Numbered from the stretch's first letter, positions 17,104 through 26,249 are shown. The stretch: DNA of 64,000 bases from Dyadobacter luticola (GCF_005860805.1 NZ_VCEJ01000002.1:248001-312000); one strand, 5' to 3'. Notes: generated by a model not told the origin, from the letters alone. Numbers and translations are program-made.

Positions 17104-19815
17104 GTGAAAAAATACCGATCCTTTGCCAGTTTGTTGATTGCGGGGTTATTTTGTCTGGCGTCTGTTTCCAGGAAACAACTTCTCACCTTTGACAAACTGA
17201 ATCCTTCCAAAACCTCCCATATTCAATCCCAATCCCTAACCGGGCCGGATTCGAGCCGGTTTACCTACACGACGCTGGTGTCCGGGCTTGATGAGCCGAT
17301 GGAGATCGCTTTGCTGCCGAATTATGACATTGTGATTGTGCAGCGGAAGGGGGGCGTCAGGTATTTTGACAACACGACCAAAGAGCTTTCGACCATCGCG
17401 CAGTTCAATGTTTTCAGCGGGATTGAAGATGGTTTGCTGGGCGTTGCTGCTGATCCTGATTTCAGGAATAATCATTGGCTATACTTTTATTACGGCGTCG
17501 CGGGCGACAAAAGCGTAAGCCATCTCGCGAGGTTTGAGCTGAAAGGAAAAGAATTGGTACAGTCTTCAAAAAAGGTTTTGCTGGAAGTGCCTACCCAGCG
17601 AAAATATTGCTGCCACTCAGCGGGTTACCTGACGTTTGATGCTGACGGACTTCTATATTTATCCATCGGTGATAATACCAATGCCGAAGAAATAGAAGGA
17701 CATAACCCTACGGACGAGCGACCGGGACATGAACTGGCCGACGATCAGGGAGCGACCGCAAACAGCAACGATTTTCGGGGTAAGATCCTGCGTATCAAGC
17801 CCGAAGCAAATGGTGGATACAGCATTCCTGATGGCAATCTTTTTCCAAAAGATGGCTCGAAAGGCAAGCCGGAAATTTACGTGATGGGCGTCCGGAATCC
17901 TTTCCGCATTTCAGTGGATCCCAAAACCAAATTTGTTTACTGGGGCGATGTGGGGCCGGATACGGAAATTCCAGCCAGCGAAGGAAAGTTGAGTTATGAC
18001 GAAATCAACCAGGCGCGGAAGCCCGGATTTTTCGGTTATCCGTACTTTCTGGGCGACAATGAGGTTTTTCCGGATTATGATTTTGAAACAAAAAAAGAAG
18101 GTCCGGGGAAAGATCCGCTCCGTCCGATCAACGATTCCCGAAACAATACCGGCTTAAAAGAGTTGCCGCCTGCCCAGCCAGCCTTTATTTGGTACGGAAA
18201 AGGCCCGTCCAAAAAGTGGCCGATGGTGGGAAAAGGTGCAGCGAGCGCGATGGCGGGGCCGGTTTATTACAGCGATCGCTACCCGAATGCTCCCTACAAA
18301 CTGCCTGATTATTACAACGGAAAGCTCTTCATTTACGAGTGGATCAGGAAGTGGATCATGGCCGTGACGATGGATGCGCAGGGAAATTATGTGAGCATGG
18401 AGCCATTTTTGCCGCAGTTGAAGGTGGTCGCGCCGATGGATATGCGCATAGCACCAGACGGGGCGATTTACCTGCTGGCTTATGGTACCAACTGGTTTGC
18501 CCGAAATACCGATTCCGGCATTATCCGGGTCGAATATTCCGAGGGAAACCGCAATCCTGTGGCCAAAATGCATGTGGAAGGTAGTACAGTCGGGCCAGCG
18601 CCGCTTACATTGAAGGTTTCGGCAGCGGGTTCCAAGGATTTTGACGAGGGGGATAAACTGCGCTATCAGTGGAAAAGTAAGGCGGGCGAATCGCAGGGTG
18701 AGCAGGCGACATTGACTTTTAAAAATCCCGGTAACTACCAGATTGTGCTGACTGTGAGCGATCAAAACGGTGGTAAGTCGACGGCGACGACGGAGGTGAA
18801 AGTGGGGAACGCGCCGCCGGTTGTGAAAATTGAAACAACGGGCAATCGCAGCTTTTACTGGGATAATGCATCATTGACCTATAAAATCCAGGTCACCGAT
18901 CGCGAGGATGGTAAAATTGATCCTGCAAAAGTGAAGACCAGCTTCAACTATTTATCGTTTGGAAAAGACCTGGCGAGCGCGCTGGCTTCGGATGGTCAGG
19001 ATATGCAGTTTGCTTCTGCCGCAAAACTTTTTGCCTCGCTCGATTGTAAGTCGTGCCACACGATGGCGACCAAATCCATCGGTCCGGCTTTGAATGCAGT
19101 TTCGAAGAAGTATGAAAATCAGGCAGATGCGCAGGATTTTCTGGCTAAAAAAATCATTTTGGGAGGCAGCGGAAGCTGGGGTTCGTACCCGATGCCGCCT
19201 CACGCCGATTTAGCACAAAAAGACGCAAATGAGCTGGCAGGCTACATTTTGTCATTGACCAAAAATAAAAAAACGACTCCGCTGGCTGGTACCGTTGCTT
19301 TAAATGAACATACCGGAAAAGGGAATGAAGGTGCATACGTTTTGCTGGCGTCTTACACCGACAAAGGCGCAAATGGCATCGAACCGCTGAAAACTTCGGG
19401 CTACCTGGTTCTGAAAAATCCGCTCATCCAGTTTGAAGATTACCAGGAGGGTAATGTGGGCGTGACGATCGCGACGCAGAATACGGGTTTTGTGTCCTAC
19501 ATTTCGAACATTACCGATGGCAAGTATGCGCGTTTCAATGAAATTGATTTGAAAAATGTGAAATCGGTGCGGCTGCGCGTTCAGGAGCATGGGGCGGGCG
19601 GAACAATTGAAATACGGCAACATAGTAAGTCTGGAACATTGGTCGGCAAAGTGGATTTGCCGGCGGGGAATATTGTGGATTTAAAGCAAGGTTGGAAGGA
19701 AGTTGTTGTGCCTGTGAGCGGCGCGGCGGGTATACACGACCTGTATTTTGTTTTTAAAAATGAAAAGACGAAGGCCCAACTCTTTCACCTCGACTGGATG
19801 TATTTTGAAAATTAA
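17104..19815 (+). CDS. PQQ-dependent sugar dehydrogenase fused to PKD, cytochrome c and carbohydrate-binding regions
   Basis: 903 residues from a GTG start that gives a signal-like N-terminus (KKYRSFASLLIAGLFCLASV). About residues 55-470 form a glucose/sorbosone dehydrogenase beta-propeller: VSGLDEPMEIALLPNYDIV, GVAADPDFRNNHWLYFYY, YLTFDADGLLYLSIGDN, GKILRIKPE, MGVRNPFRISVDP. A PKD domain follows (about 480-575). A cytochrome c domain has CKSCH with Cys648, Cys651, His652 and a Met ligand in YPMPPH. The C-terminal part (about 760-903) is a CBM6-like domain (IQFEDYQEGNVGV, LFHLDWMYFEN). A dehydrogenase with its own electron acceptor fits periplasmic sugar oxidation. The next gene is 15 bp downstream. 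Confidence 0.9.
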   Translation: MKKYRSFASLLIAGLFCLASVSRKQLLTFDKLNPSKTSHIQSQSLTGPDSSRFTYTTLVSGLDEPMEIALLPNYDIVIVQRKGGVRYFDNTTKELSTIAQFNVFSGIEDGLLGVAADPDFRNNHWLYFYYGVAGDKSVSHLARFELKGKELVQSSKKVLLEVPTQRKYCCHSAGYLTFDADGLLYLSIGDNTNAEEIEGHNPTDERPGHELADDQGATANSNDFRGKILRIKPEANGGYSIPDGNLFPKDGSKGKPEIYVMGVRNPFRISVDPKTKFVYWGDVGPDTEIPASEGKLSYDEINQARKPGFFGYPYFLGDNEVFPDYDFETKKEGPGKDPLRPINDSRNNTGLKELPPAQPAFIWYGKGPSKKWPMVGKGAASAMAGPVYYSDRYPNAPYKLPDYYNGKLFIYEWIRKWIMAVTMDAQGNYVSMEPFLPQLKVVAPMDMRIAPDGAIYLLAYGTNWFARNTDSGIIRVEYSEGNRNPVAKMHVEGSTVGPAPLTLKVSAAGSKDFDEGDKLRYQWKSKAGESQGEQATLTFKNPGNYQIVLTVSDQNGGKSTATTEVKVGNAPPVVKIETTGNRSFYWDNASLTYKIQVTDREDGKIDPAKVKTSFNYLSFGKDLASALASDGQDMQFASAAKLFASLDCKSCHTMATKSIGPALNAVSKKYENQADAQDFLAKKIILGGSGSWGSYPMPPHADLAQKDANELAGYILSLTKNKKTTPLAGTVALNEHTGKGNEGAYVLLASYTDKGANGIEPLKTSGYLVLKNPLIQFEDYQEGNVGVTIATQNTGFVSYISNITDGKYARFNEIDLKNVKSVRLRVQEHGAGGTIEIRQHSKSGTLVGKVDLPAGNIVDLKQGWKEVVVPVSGAAGIHDLYFVFKNEKTKAQLFHLDWMYFEN

Positions 19816-19830
19816 CCAAACTTTCAGGTA

Positions 19831-21357
19831 ATGAAATTCAGGATCTTAGCCACCATTCTCATTCTTTCGTGCACATTTACTGCATTTGGACAAAGCAAAA
19901 AAGCCGCTGCAAAAGCTAAAAACAAAACACTCATTTTCTTCTTCGACGGTCTGCGGCCCGACTACATTACCGCAGAGCAAATGCCGAATTTGTTTGCTTT
20001 TAAAGAAAAAGCATCATTCAGCAAAAATCACCACAGCGTTTTTCCCACAGTAACCCGCGTCAATTCAGCATCTTACGCGACAGGCTCCTATCCCGGCACG
20101 CACGGTATTTTGGGCAATGCAGTCTATTTTCCAAAAGTTGATCCGGCCAAAAACATTGGGACGGGTTTCAACGATCTGAGCCGGGTTTCTGCCAGTTATG
20201 ACTCACTACTTACCGCAGTTTCTTTGGGGGAAGCTTTGCAGGCGGCTGGCGAGAAAATGATGGTTTTCAGCTCCGGAACTACCGGGCAGGCCTTTTTGCA
20301 AAATCATAAAGTGAATGGTGCGATCATCAATCCCGACCTGATCCTCCCGGAAACTTTCAAGCCGCAGGTTATGGCTGATTTGGGCGAAATGCCTACCAGC
20401 ACGTCGGGAGAATCCAACCGGCATAAGTGGGTGACCGATGCATTGTTGAAATATGGCTTGACTGAGACCGGCCCGCTGGTGAGTGCGATCTGGCTGTCGG
20501 ACCCTGATGGCGCGGCGCACGAAAATGGCATCGGTTCGCCAGAGGCGATTGAGGCGCTGAAATTTGTAGACGAGCAGTTTGGAAGGGTTGTCAATGCGCT
20601 GAATGAACGGAAGTTGACCGATCGCTACAACATTATTATCTCAACGGATCATGGTTTCGTGACGCAGGTCGGCAGTATTAGTCTCAGCGATTTTTTGATT
20701 CAGGAAGGTTTGAAAAAAGATAAAGATTCGGACGATGTAATCCTGGCAGAAGGTAGCATTTATGTCAAAGACCGCGATCCTGAGAAGATTAAGCGGATCG
20801 TTGCAGCCTTGCAGAAGGAAGAGATTTTCGGTGCCATTTTCACAAAAGCGAAAACGCCGGGCGATAACCAGGGCTGGGTAGAAGGCACATTGTCCCTGGA
20901 CGCGGTCCACCTCAACCACCCTCAGCGCAGCGGCGACATTCTGGTAGCGATGGATTGGAATGATCATAAAAACGACAAAGGTTACGATGGCTCGGATTAT
21001 GTAAAAGGAAAAGCCGGGCATGGCGGTTCAAGTCCTTATGAAATCCACATCGCGCTTTTCGCGAAAGGCCCGGATTTTAAGGACGGCGCGACGACGGAAT
21101 TGCCTACTTCCAACATTGACATTGTACCGACTATTTTGAGCATTTACAACCTGCCCGTTCCCGCCAAAATGGACGGTCGGCCGATTTTCGAACTTTTGAG
21201 AAAGCCGGGCAAATCTCCGGGAAATGCGACCAGGGAAATCGTTAAAACCGAAGTCAAATATCCTTGGGGTACTTACAATCTGTCGCTTGAAATGACGGTT
21301 CTGGGAAAATACCGGTACTTTGATTTCAGCCGGACGGAGCGTGTATTTACAAAGTAG
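19831..21357 (+). CDS. Exported nucleotide pyrophosphatase/phosphodiesterase-like protein (alkaline phosphatase superfamily)
   Basis: 508 residues with a signal peptide (MKFRILATILILSCTFTAFGQ). Alkaline phosphatase-superfamily landmarks are LIFFFDGLRPDY (metal Asp), FPTVTRVNSASYATGSYPG with candidate nucleophile Thr73, GTHGILGN, SAIWLSDPDGAAHENG, IIISTDHGF and KAGHGGSSPYEIHIALFAKGP. The layout is that of the NPP/ectonucleotide pyrophosphatase group; the substrate cannot be fixed from sequence. It lies 15 bp after the sugar dehydrogenase gene and is probably co-transcribed with it. Confidence 0.87.
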   Translation: MKFRILATILILSCTFTAFGQSKKAAAKAKNKTLIFFFDGLRPDYITAEQMPNLFAFKEKASFSKNHHSVFPTVTRVNSASYATGSYPGTHGILGNAVYFPKVDPAKNIGTGFNDLSRVSASYDSLLTAVSLGEALQAAGEKMMVFSSGTTGQAFLQNHKVNGAIINPDLILPETFKPQVMADLGEMPTSTSGESNRHKWVTDALLKYGLTETGPLVSAIWLSDPDGAAHENGIGSPEAIEALKFVDEQFGRVVNALNERKLTDRYNIIISTDHGFVTQVGSISLSDFLIQEGLKKDKDSDDVILAEGSIYVKDRDPEKIKRIVAALQKEEIFGAIFTKAKTPGDNQGWVEGTLSLDAVHLNHPQRSGDILVAMDWNDHKNDKGYDGSDYVKGKAGHGGSSPYEIHIALFAKGPDFKDGATTELPTSNIDIVPTILSIYNLPVPAKMDGRPIFELLRKPGKSPGNATREIVKTEVKYPWGTYNLSLEMTVLGKYRYFDFSRTERVFTK

Positions 21358-21521
21358 CGATGCGATGTTCTTCTACTTCAAGGTTCTTGCAAAAAACTCC
21401 GACCGCATCTACTCTTAAATTCTGAGAACTTAGTCCACCAAAAAATTTCTGAATTTTTTCCGTTACCTCTCGTGCAGCCTAACGTCTAAACATAGAGACC
21501 GAAAATCTCTTATCTAAAAAG

Positions 21522-21552
21522 TTTCACTTTCGGACAACTTGGACTACCTTTG
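21522..21552 (+). promoter_or_regulatory. Candidate promoter at the toxin-antitoxin module
   Basis: tttc, a 19-nt gap, then tacctttg (21545-21552) matches the Bacteroidota pattern apart from one base in the -33 box. Its -7 element touches the start codon at 21554, so the toxin message would be almost leaderless or the true start lies later. Confidence 0.4.
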
Positions 21553-21553
21553 T

Positions 21554-21907
21554 ATGAGGACAGAAAAACAGCAAGAGCGCACTATCATTTTTTACAAAAA
21601 TTATTTTCGCGACTTTTTTCGAGAGCGAAAAGAGGCGGTTAGGAGCAAGATTATCTTAGCGCTGAAAGTAGTAGAGTCGACGCCTAGATTACCAGAATCA
21701 GTTTTTAAGCACATGGAAGGTACAAAAGGATTGTATGAAATCCGGCTTCGAACTGGTAGTGACATTTTTCGAATTTTCTGTTTTTTTGACAAAGGGAATC
21801 TGGTTGTTCTGGCAAATGGTTTTCAGAAAAAAGACCAGAAAACACCTCGAAGAGAGATTAAGAAAGCACTTAAAATTAAATCAGAATATGAAAGCGAAAG
21901 ATCCTGA
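21554..21907 (+). CDS. RelE/HigB-superfamily toxin (phage Gp49-like)
   Basis: 117 residues from the ATG at 21554. The sequence has FFRERKEAVRSKIILALKVV, ESVFKHMEGTKGLYEIRLRT, SDIFRIFCFFDKGNLVVLAN and GFQKKDQKTPRREIKKALKI, the RelE/Gp49 pattern of small mRNA-cutting toxins with conserved Arg/Lys/Phe at the active site. It is followed by an overlapping Xre gene, as in phage-derived modules. Confidence 0.87.
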   Translation: MRTEKQQERTIIFYKNYFRDFFRERKEAVRSKIILALKVVESTPRLPESVFKHMEGTKGLYEIRLRTGSDIFRIFCFFDKGNLVVLANGFQKKDQKTPRREIKKALKIKSEYESERS

Positions 21908-22193
21908 TATTACCACTCTCGACGAATTTGTAGAAGAGTATTACGGCGCTGTTGGTACTCCCAAACGCGACGCGCTTGAAGCAAGGTTTGAATATTTTAA
22001 AGCAGGCTTTCTTTTACAAGAAGCCCGCCGCGCCAAGGGTTTGACTCAGGAAGAACTGGCTGCGAAGGTTGGCACAACCAAATCCTATATTTCGAAAATT
22101 GAAAATAACATTAAAGAAGCCAGGCTTTCGACATTGCAGCGGATTGTAGAAGTGGGTTTAGGCGGGCATCTGGAATTGTCGATCAGGCTTTAA
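21888..22193 (+). CDS. Xre-family antitoxin
   Basis: 101 residues. The start at 21888 is inside the end of the toxin gene (20-bp overlap); the frame runs further upstream but that part reads through the toxin gene. The Xre helix-turn-helix is clear (AGFLLQEARRAKGLTQEELA, KVGTTKSYISKIENNIKEAR, TLQRIVEVGLG). The C-terminal GGHLELSIRL is typical of this antitoxin type. It probably represses the module as well as neutralising the toxin. Confidence 0.88.
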   Translation: MKAKDPDITTLDEFVEEYYGAVGTPKRDALEARFEYFKAGFLLQEARRAKGLTQEELAAKVGTTKSYISKIENNIKEARLSTLQRIVEVGLGGHLELSIRL

Positions 22194-22270
22194 TTTTCGT
22201 TTCCTTAGTATCCTTGGCCAAATGATCTACCTAAAATCTTAAATATTTCCTGACCTCCGCGAATCATCTT

Positions 22271-22681
22271 ATGACCAAGAAATCAAGACGCCAGTTTTTA
22301 CAAAATGCCGGTATAGCCACTCTCGCCGCAGTTTCGCCTTTGGCTGCTGAATCAGAGCGGGTTAAAGAGCTTTTTATACACCACGTTCTGTTTTATCTAA
22401 AAGATCCCAACAACGCGCAGGATGAGGCTAAGCTGTTGGAAGGCCTCCATAAACTGGCCAAAGTGCCCAACATTGCGTATGTCCACATTGGTAAGCCCGC
22501 CGAGACGAGCCGGCCGGTGATTGTCAGGGATTATACGTTTTCGTGGATGTGTTTTTTTAAGAATATCATTGAAGAAGAGATTTACCAGACCCACCCAATC
22601 CATCTCGATTTTATCAAAGATTACTCCGGCTTATGGGAAAAAGTGGTCGTATATGATTCCGTAGGGCCAAAAAAGGTTTAG
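22271..22681 (+). CDS. Exported Dabb-family (stress-responsive alpha/beta-barrel) protein
   Basis: 136 residues. The N-terminus is a twin-arginine signal (SRRQFLQNAGIATLAAVSPL). The mature part is a dimeric Dabb ferredoxin-like domain: LFIHHVLFYLKDPNNAQDEA, LLEGLHKLAKVPNIAYVHIG, YTFSWMCFFKNIIEEEIYQT, HPIHLDFIKDYSGLWEKVVV. Such proteins are found in many Bacteroidota and are not assigned a catalytic role here. It precedes the GH9 gene by 103 bp. Confidence 0.85.
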   Translation: MTKKSRRQFLQNAGIATLAAVSPLAAESERVKELFIHHVLFYLKDPNNAQDEAKLLEGLHKLAKVPNIAYVHIGKPAETSRPVIVRDYTFSWMCFFKNIIEEEIYQTHPIHLDFIKDYSGLWEKVVVYDSVGPKKV

Positions 22682-22784
22682 TGATTGCCGCCAACACTTT
22701 CATTATTACAGCTTGCAATCGGATAAAAAGGTAAAGAGCTGCCCGAAATGTCTTTCCTTTTTATCATCGAAAAACCCTGAAAAC

Positions 22785-24539
22785 ATGAAGCGCTTCTCCC
22801 AAACTCTTATTCTGATATTTGTAATGCTGGTGTGTGCGCAAATACTTAACGCACAGGATTTTGCTGCGGATATCAGACTGAACCAGATCGGTTTTTATCC
22901 CAAAGCTGAGAAAATTGCGGTGGTTGTCGGGGAAAAGAATACCGCTTTCGAAGTAAAAGATTTTAAAACTGGTAAATCGGTCTTTAAAGGAAAGCTGAGC
23001 GAACCAAGAACTAGTCAGCATTCAGGAAAAATAAGTCGGATTGCCGATTTTTCGAAGTTTCAACAGTCCGGAAAATATCAGATTGAGGTGGCTGGTCTGG
23101 GAAAATCGGCGCCTTTTGAAGTGAAGGAGCACATTCACCGCCAGGTTGCGGAAGCTGCTTTGAAAGGCTTTTATTACCAGCGCGTTTCGATTGATTTACC
23201 AGAAAAACTTGCCGGGAAATGGGCGCGGCCGGCCGGGCATCCCGACGACAAAGTATTGGTTCATGCTTCCGCAGTTTCTGAAAAACGTCCGGAAAATTCA
23301 GTAATCGGCTCTCCAAGAGGCTGGTATGATGCCGGTGATTATAACAAGTACATTGTTAATTCCGGGATCACGATGGGTACGTTGCTCTCGCTGTACGAGG
23401 ATTATCCAACGTTTTTTGACGATTTCAATACCAACATTCCTGAAAGCAACAACGGTGTGCCTGACCTGCTCGACGAGGCGCTCTGGAACCTGCGCTGGAT
23501 GCTGACCATGCAGGATGCGGCCGACGGTGGTGTTTACCACAAACTAACCAACACGCGTTTTGATGGAATGGTGATGCCGGATGCTGCTAAAAATCCGCGA
23601 TATGTAGTCCAGAAAAACACAGGGGCAACATTGGATTTCGCAGCCGTGACAGCGCAGGCGGGGCGCATTTTGAAAAATTTTGAAGACAAATTTCCTGGAC
23701 TTTCCGATTCCTGCATTGTCGCAGCGGTGAAAGCGTGGGAGTGGGCTAAAAAGAATCCGGACATTTATTACAACCAGGATGAGCTGAATAAGAAGTTCGA
23801 TCCCGACATTGTTACCGGCGCTTACGGCGACCGCAGCGCTGCCGACGAATGGATCTGGGCAGCTGCTGAAATGTATGCGACTACCGGGAAGCCGGATTAT
23901 TTGAAAGGAATTGCACTGCAAACCGACAAACCGATGCCGCTGCCTACGTGGAGTCAGGTGCAGGCGCTTGGTTATTATACTTTGCTAAGATTCAGTGACA
24001 AAATAAAGGTCGAAAGTGCGCTTTCTAAACAACTTAAAACGGTTGTCACCCAGTTCTCCGATCAGCTGCTGATCGATCTTGAAAAACAGCCTTATCACAC
24101 TGTGATGGGGAAAAATGCAAAAGATTATTCCTGGGGAAGCAGCTCCGTCGCCGCCAACCAGGGTGTTGCCTTGCTCTATACATTCAACCTTACCAAAAAC
24201 CCGAAATACAGGCAGGCGGCCCTGGGTAACCTGGATTATCTGCTGGGAAGAAATGCGACAGGATATTGTTTTCTGACGGGTTTTGGCTCGAAACGGGTGA
24301 TGCACCCGCACCACCGGCCATCGATTGCGGACGGAATTGTGGACCCGGTTCCTGGCTTACTTTCCGGCGGACCTAACCCGGGTCAGCAGGACAAATGCAC
24401 AACTTATACCAGCAAATTTGCCGATGAATCGTTCACCGACAATGATTGCTCGTACGCATCCAACGAGATCGCGATCAACTGGAATGCACCGATGGTGTAC
24501 CTTGCAGCCGCCATCGAAGCATTGATGGATGCAAAATAA
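22785..24539 (+). CDS. Glycoside hydrolase family 9 (endoglucanase-type cellulase)
   Basis: 584 residues from the ATG at 22785, which gives a signal peptide (MKRFSQTLILIFVMLVCAQ through NAQ). An N-terminal cellulase Ig-like domain (IRLNQIGFYPKAEKIAVVVG) precedes a GH9 (alpha/alpha)6 barrel: GWYDAGDYNKYIVNSGITMG carrying the catalytic Asp pair, VPDLLDEALWNLRWMLTMQD, GRNATGYCFLTGFGSKRVMH, PHHRPS and the C-terminal DCSYASNEIAINWNAPMVYL with the catalytic Glu. This is a typical bacterial GH9 with an N-terminal Ig module, cleaving beta-1,4-glucan in the periplasm or outside the cell. No T9SS sorting tail is apparent. Confidence 0.92.
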   Translation: MKRFSQTLILIFVMLVCAQILNAQDFAADIRLNQIGFYPKAEKIAVVVGEKNTAFEVKDFKTGKSVFKGKLSEPRTSQHSGKISRIADFSKFQQSGKYQIEVAGLGKSAPFEVKEHIHRQVAEAALKGFYYQRVSIDLPEKLAGKWARPAGHPDDKVLVHASAVSEKRPENSVIGSPRGWYDAGDYNKYIVNSGITMGTLLSLYEDYPTFFDDFNTNIPESNNGVPDLLDEALWNLRWMLTMQDAADGGVYHKLTNTRFDGMVMPDAAKNPRYVVQKNTGATLDFAAVTAQAGRILKNFEDKFPGLSDSCIVAAVKAWEWAKKNPDIYYNQDELNKKFDPDIVTGAYGDRSAADEWIWAAAEMYATTGKPDYLKGIALQTDKPMPLPTWSQVQALGYYTLLRFSDKIKVESALSKQLKTVVTQFSDQLLIDLEKQPYHTVMGKNAKDYSWGSSSVAANQGVALLYTFNLTKNPKYRQAALGNLDYLLGRNATGYCFLTGFGSKRVMHPHHRPSIADGIVDPVPGLLSGGPNPGQQDKCTTYTSKFADESFTDNDCSYASNEIAINWNAPMVYLAAAIEALMDAK

Positions 24540-24758
24540 TCAGGGCTTCCCTTTTTTTACGGAAACCGTCGGCGGTGTTTCGTTATAACCTTTATTATCG
24601 GTCATATTTTCCGATTCCGACTCATTGATCGCCTCTTTTTTGAGGGTTTTTGCAGGTTTCCGGCTGTCGTCGTCATGCCTGCTTTCGTCGTGTGGCCCTG
24701 ATGGTGACGGAGTTGATCCTTCAATTTCTTCCTCTTCGTTTTTGGTTTGCTTGCTCAT
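24540..24758 (-). CDS. Small acidic, probably disordered protein of unknown function
   Basis: 72 residues with many Glu, Asp, Ser, Pro and Lys and no hydrophobic core (starts MSKQTKNEEEEIEGSTPSPS). I see no family. The stop touches the stop of the GH9 gene on the other strand. A real gene is plausible from the initiator context and low-complexity composition, but it could be spurious. Confidence 0.5.
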   Translation of the reverse strand: MSKQTKNEEEEIEGSTPSPSGPHDESRHDDDSRKPAKTLKKEAINESESENMTDNKGYNETPPTVSVKKGKP

Positions 24759-24808
24759 GGTAATGGTGTTTTTGTGAAAATTGACAAAATCTGTTCCCGT
24801 GCTTCGCG

Positions 24809-24837
24809 TTTCCCTACCGGGCAGCGGAATAGATTTG
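24809..24837 (+). promoter_or_regulatory. Candidate promoter of the acyl-CoA dehydrogenase
   Basis: tagatttg at 24830-24837 fits TAnnTTTG exactly; tttc lies 17 nt upstream. The transcript would start near 24841 with a 46-nt leader before the ATG at 24887. Confidence 0.4.
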
Positions 24838-24886
24838 GCGTCGCGCGGTCTTATATGTGTATTAAGTCAGATAAAAAATCTCCGCC

Positions 24887-26245
24887 ATGAGCATATTCCA
24901 ATCATTTTCTCACCTCCGAACACTTCTTAAAACAGTCGATATCAACGCCGTAGCAAAACTTTCCCAGAAGGTTGATCTTGGTAAAATGATGGGTATCGTC
25001 TCCAAAATGAGTGAGGAAGATCTGGGGAAAATGTTGAAGTTTATGTCTGCCGGATCGGGGAAAAAACATGCGCCGCCCGCGGTCAACGGGGATTTTTATG
25101 AACTGGGCGAAACGCTTCTGCCCCAGGAAAAAGAGACGGTAGCCAAGGTGCGCGCATTTATGGAAACCGAAATCCGGCCGATCGCCAATCATTACTGGAA
25201 TAATGCCCATTTTCCGATGCACATTATTCCGCTGATGGCGAAGCTCAACATTTGCGGGCTTACCTACAAAGGCTACGGATGCGCCGGTCGCTCGGCTTTG
25301 CTGGAAGGATTTATTGCGATGGAAATGGCCCGGGTGGATTCTTCGATTTCTACGTTTTTTGGCGTGCACAGCGGCCTGGCGATGGGCTCGATTTACCTCT
25401 GCGGCTCCGAGGAGCAGAAGCAATACTGGCTGCCCATTATGCAAAGAATGGATATTATCGGTGCATTTGGCTTGACCGAACCGGAAGTCGGCTCTGGTGC
25501 CGCCGGCGGACTTACTACTATCTGCAAACGTGAGGGCGAAGAGTGGGTGATCAACGGACAAAAGAAGTGGATCGGCAACGCAACATTCTCCGACATTACC
25601 ATCATTTGGGCACGAGATCTGGCTGATAATCAGGTCAAAGGGTTTATTGTCAGAAAAGAGAATCCTGGTTTTAAGGCGGAGAAGATGGAGGATAAAATGG
25701 CACTTCGGACGGTCCAGAATGCGTTGATTACCTTGACAGACTGCCGGGTAGCGGAGGCTGACCGCCTTCAAAATGCCAACTCATTTAAAGATACAGCTAA
25801 TGTTTTGAGGATGACACGCGCCGGAGTAGCCTGGCAGGCAGTGGGTTGTGGCCGCGGCGCCTATGAATTAGCATTGAAGTACACTTTGGAAAGAAAGCAA
25901 TTCGGCCGTCCCATCGCCGGTTTTCAATTGGTACAAGACCTGCTCGTAACCATGCTCGGTGACCTGACTGCAATGCAAACGATGGTTTTCCGCCTGTCGC
26001 AATTACAGGATAGCGGCGTGCTCACCGACGAACATGCCTCGCTCGCGAAGGTTTTTTGTACATTAAGAATGCGCTCCATCGTAGACCACGCCCGTGAGTT
26101 GTTCGGCGGAAACGGTATTCTGCTCGAATACGACATTGCGCGGTTTGTGGCCGATGCGGAAGCCATTTATTCTTATGAAGGCACGAAAGAAATCAATTCC
26201 CTGATTGTCGGCCGGGCGATTACCGGGGAAAGCGCTTTTGTTTGA
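24887..26245 (+). CDS. Acyl-CoA dehydrogenase (glutaryl-CoA dehydrogenase-like)
   Basis: 452 residues. FAD enzyme that dehydrogenates an acyl-CoA at the alpha-beta position. Domain order is visible: an N-terminal extension of about 65 residues, then PIANHYWNNAHFPMHIIPLM, GLTYKGYGCAGRSALLEGFI, GAFGLTEPEVGSGAAGGL (flavin loop), WVINGQKKWIGNATFSDITI, and the C-terminal ARELFGGNGILLEYDIARF and YEGTKEINSLIVGRAITG with catalytic Glu431. The family and the YEGTKEIN motif resemble glutaryl-CoA dehydrogenases; the exact substrate is uncertain. It is tail-to-tail, 4 bp apart, with the next gene. Confidence 0.9.
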   Translation: MSIFQSFSHLRTLLKTVDINAVAKLSQKVDLGKMMGIVSKMSEEDLGKMLKFMSAGSGKKHAPPAVNGDFYELGETLLPQEKETVAKVRAFMETEIRPIANHYWNNAHFPMHIIPLMAKLNICGLTYKGYGCAGRSALLEGFIAMEMARVDSSISTFFGVHSGLAMGSIYLCGSEEQKQYWLPIMQRMDIIGAFGLTEPEVGSGAAGGLTTICKREGEEWVINGQKKWIGNATFSDITIIWARDLADNQVKGFIVRKENPGFKAEKMEDKMALRTVQNALITLTDCRVAEADRLQNANSFKDTANVLRMTRAGVAWQAVGCGRGAYELALKYTLERKQFGRPIAGFQLVQDLLVTMLGDLTAMQTMVFRLSQLQDSGVLTDEHASLAKVFCTLRMRSIVDHARELFGGNGILLEYDIARFVADAEAIYSYEGTKEINSLIVGRAITGESAFV

Positions 26246-26249
26246 AAAA

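Noticed and set aside
18154..18765. 203-codon minus-strand frame inside the sugar dehydrogenase gene
   Set aside because: Composition (many Arg, His) and position match an antisense shadow.
24902..25771. 289-codon minus-strand frame opposite the acyl-CoA dehydrogenase gene
   Set aside because: It lies within a gene whose motifs are complete and has no start context, signal or motif of its own.
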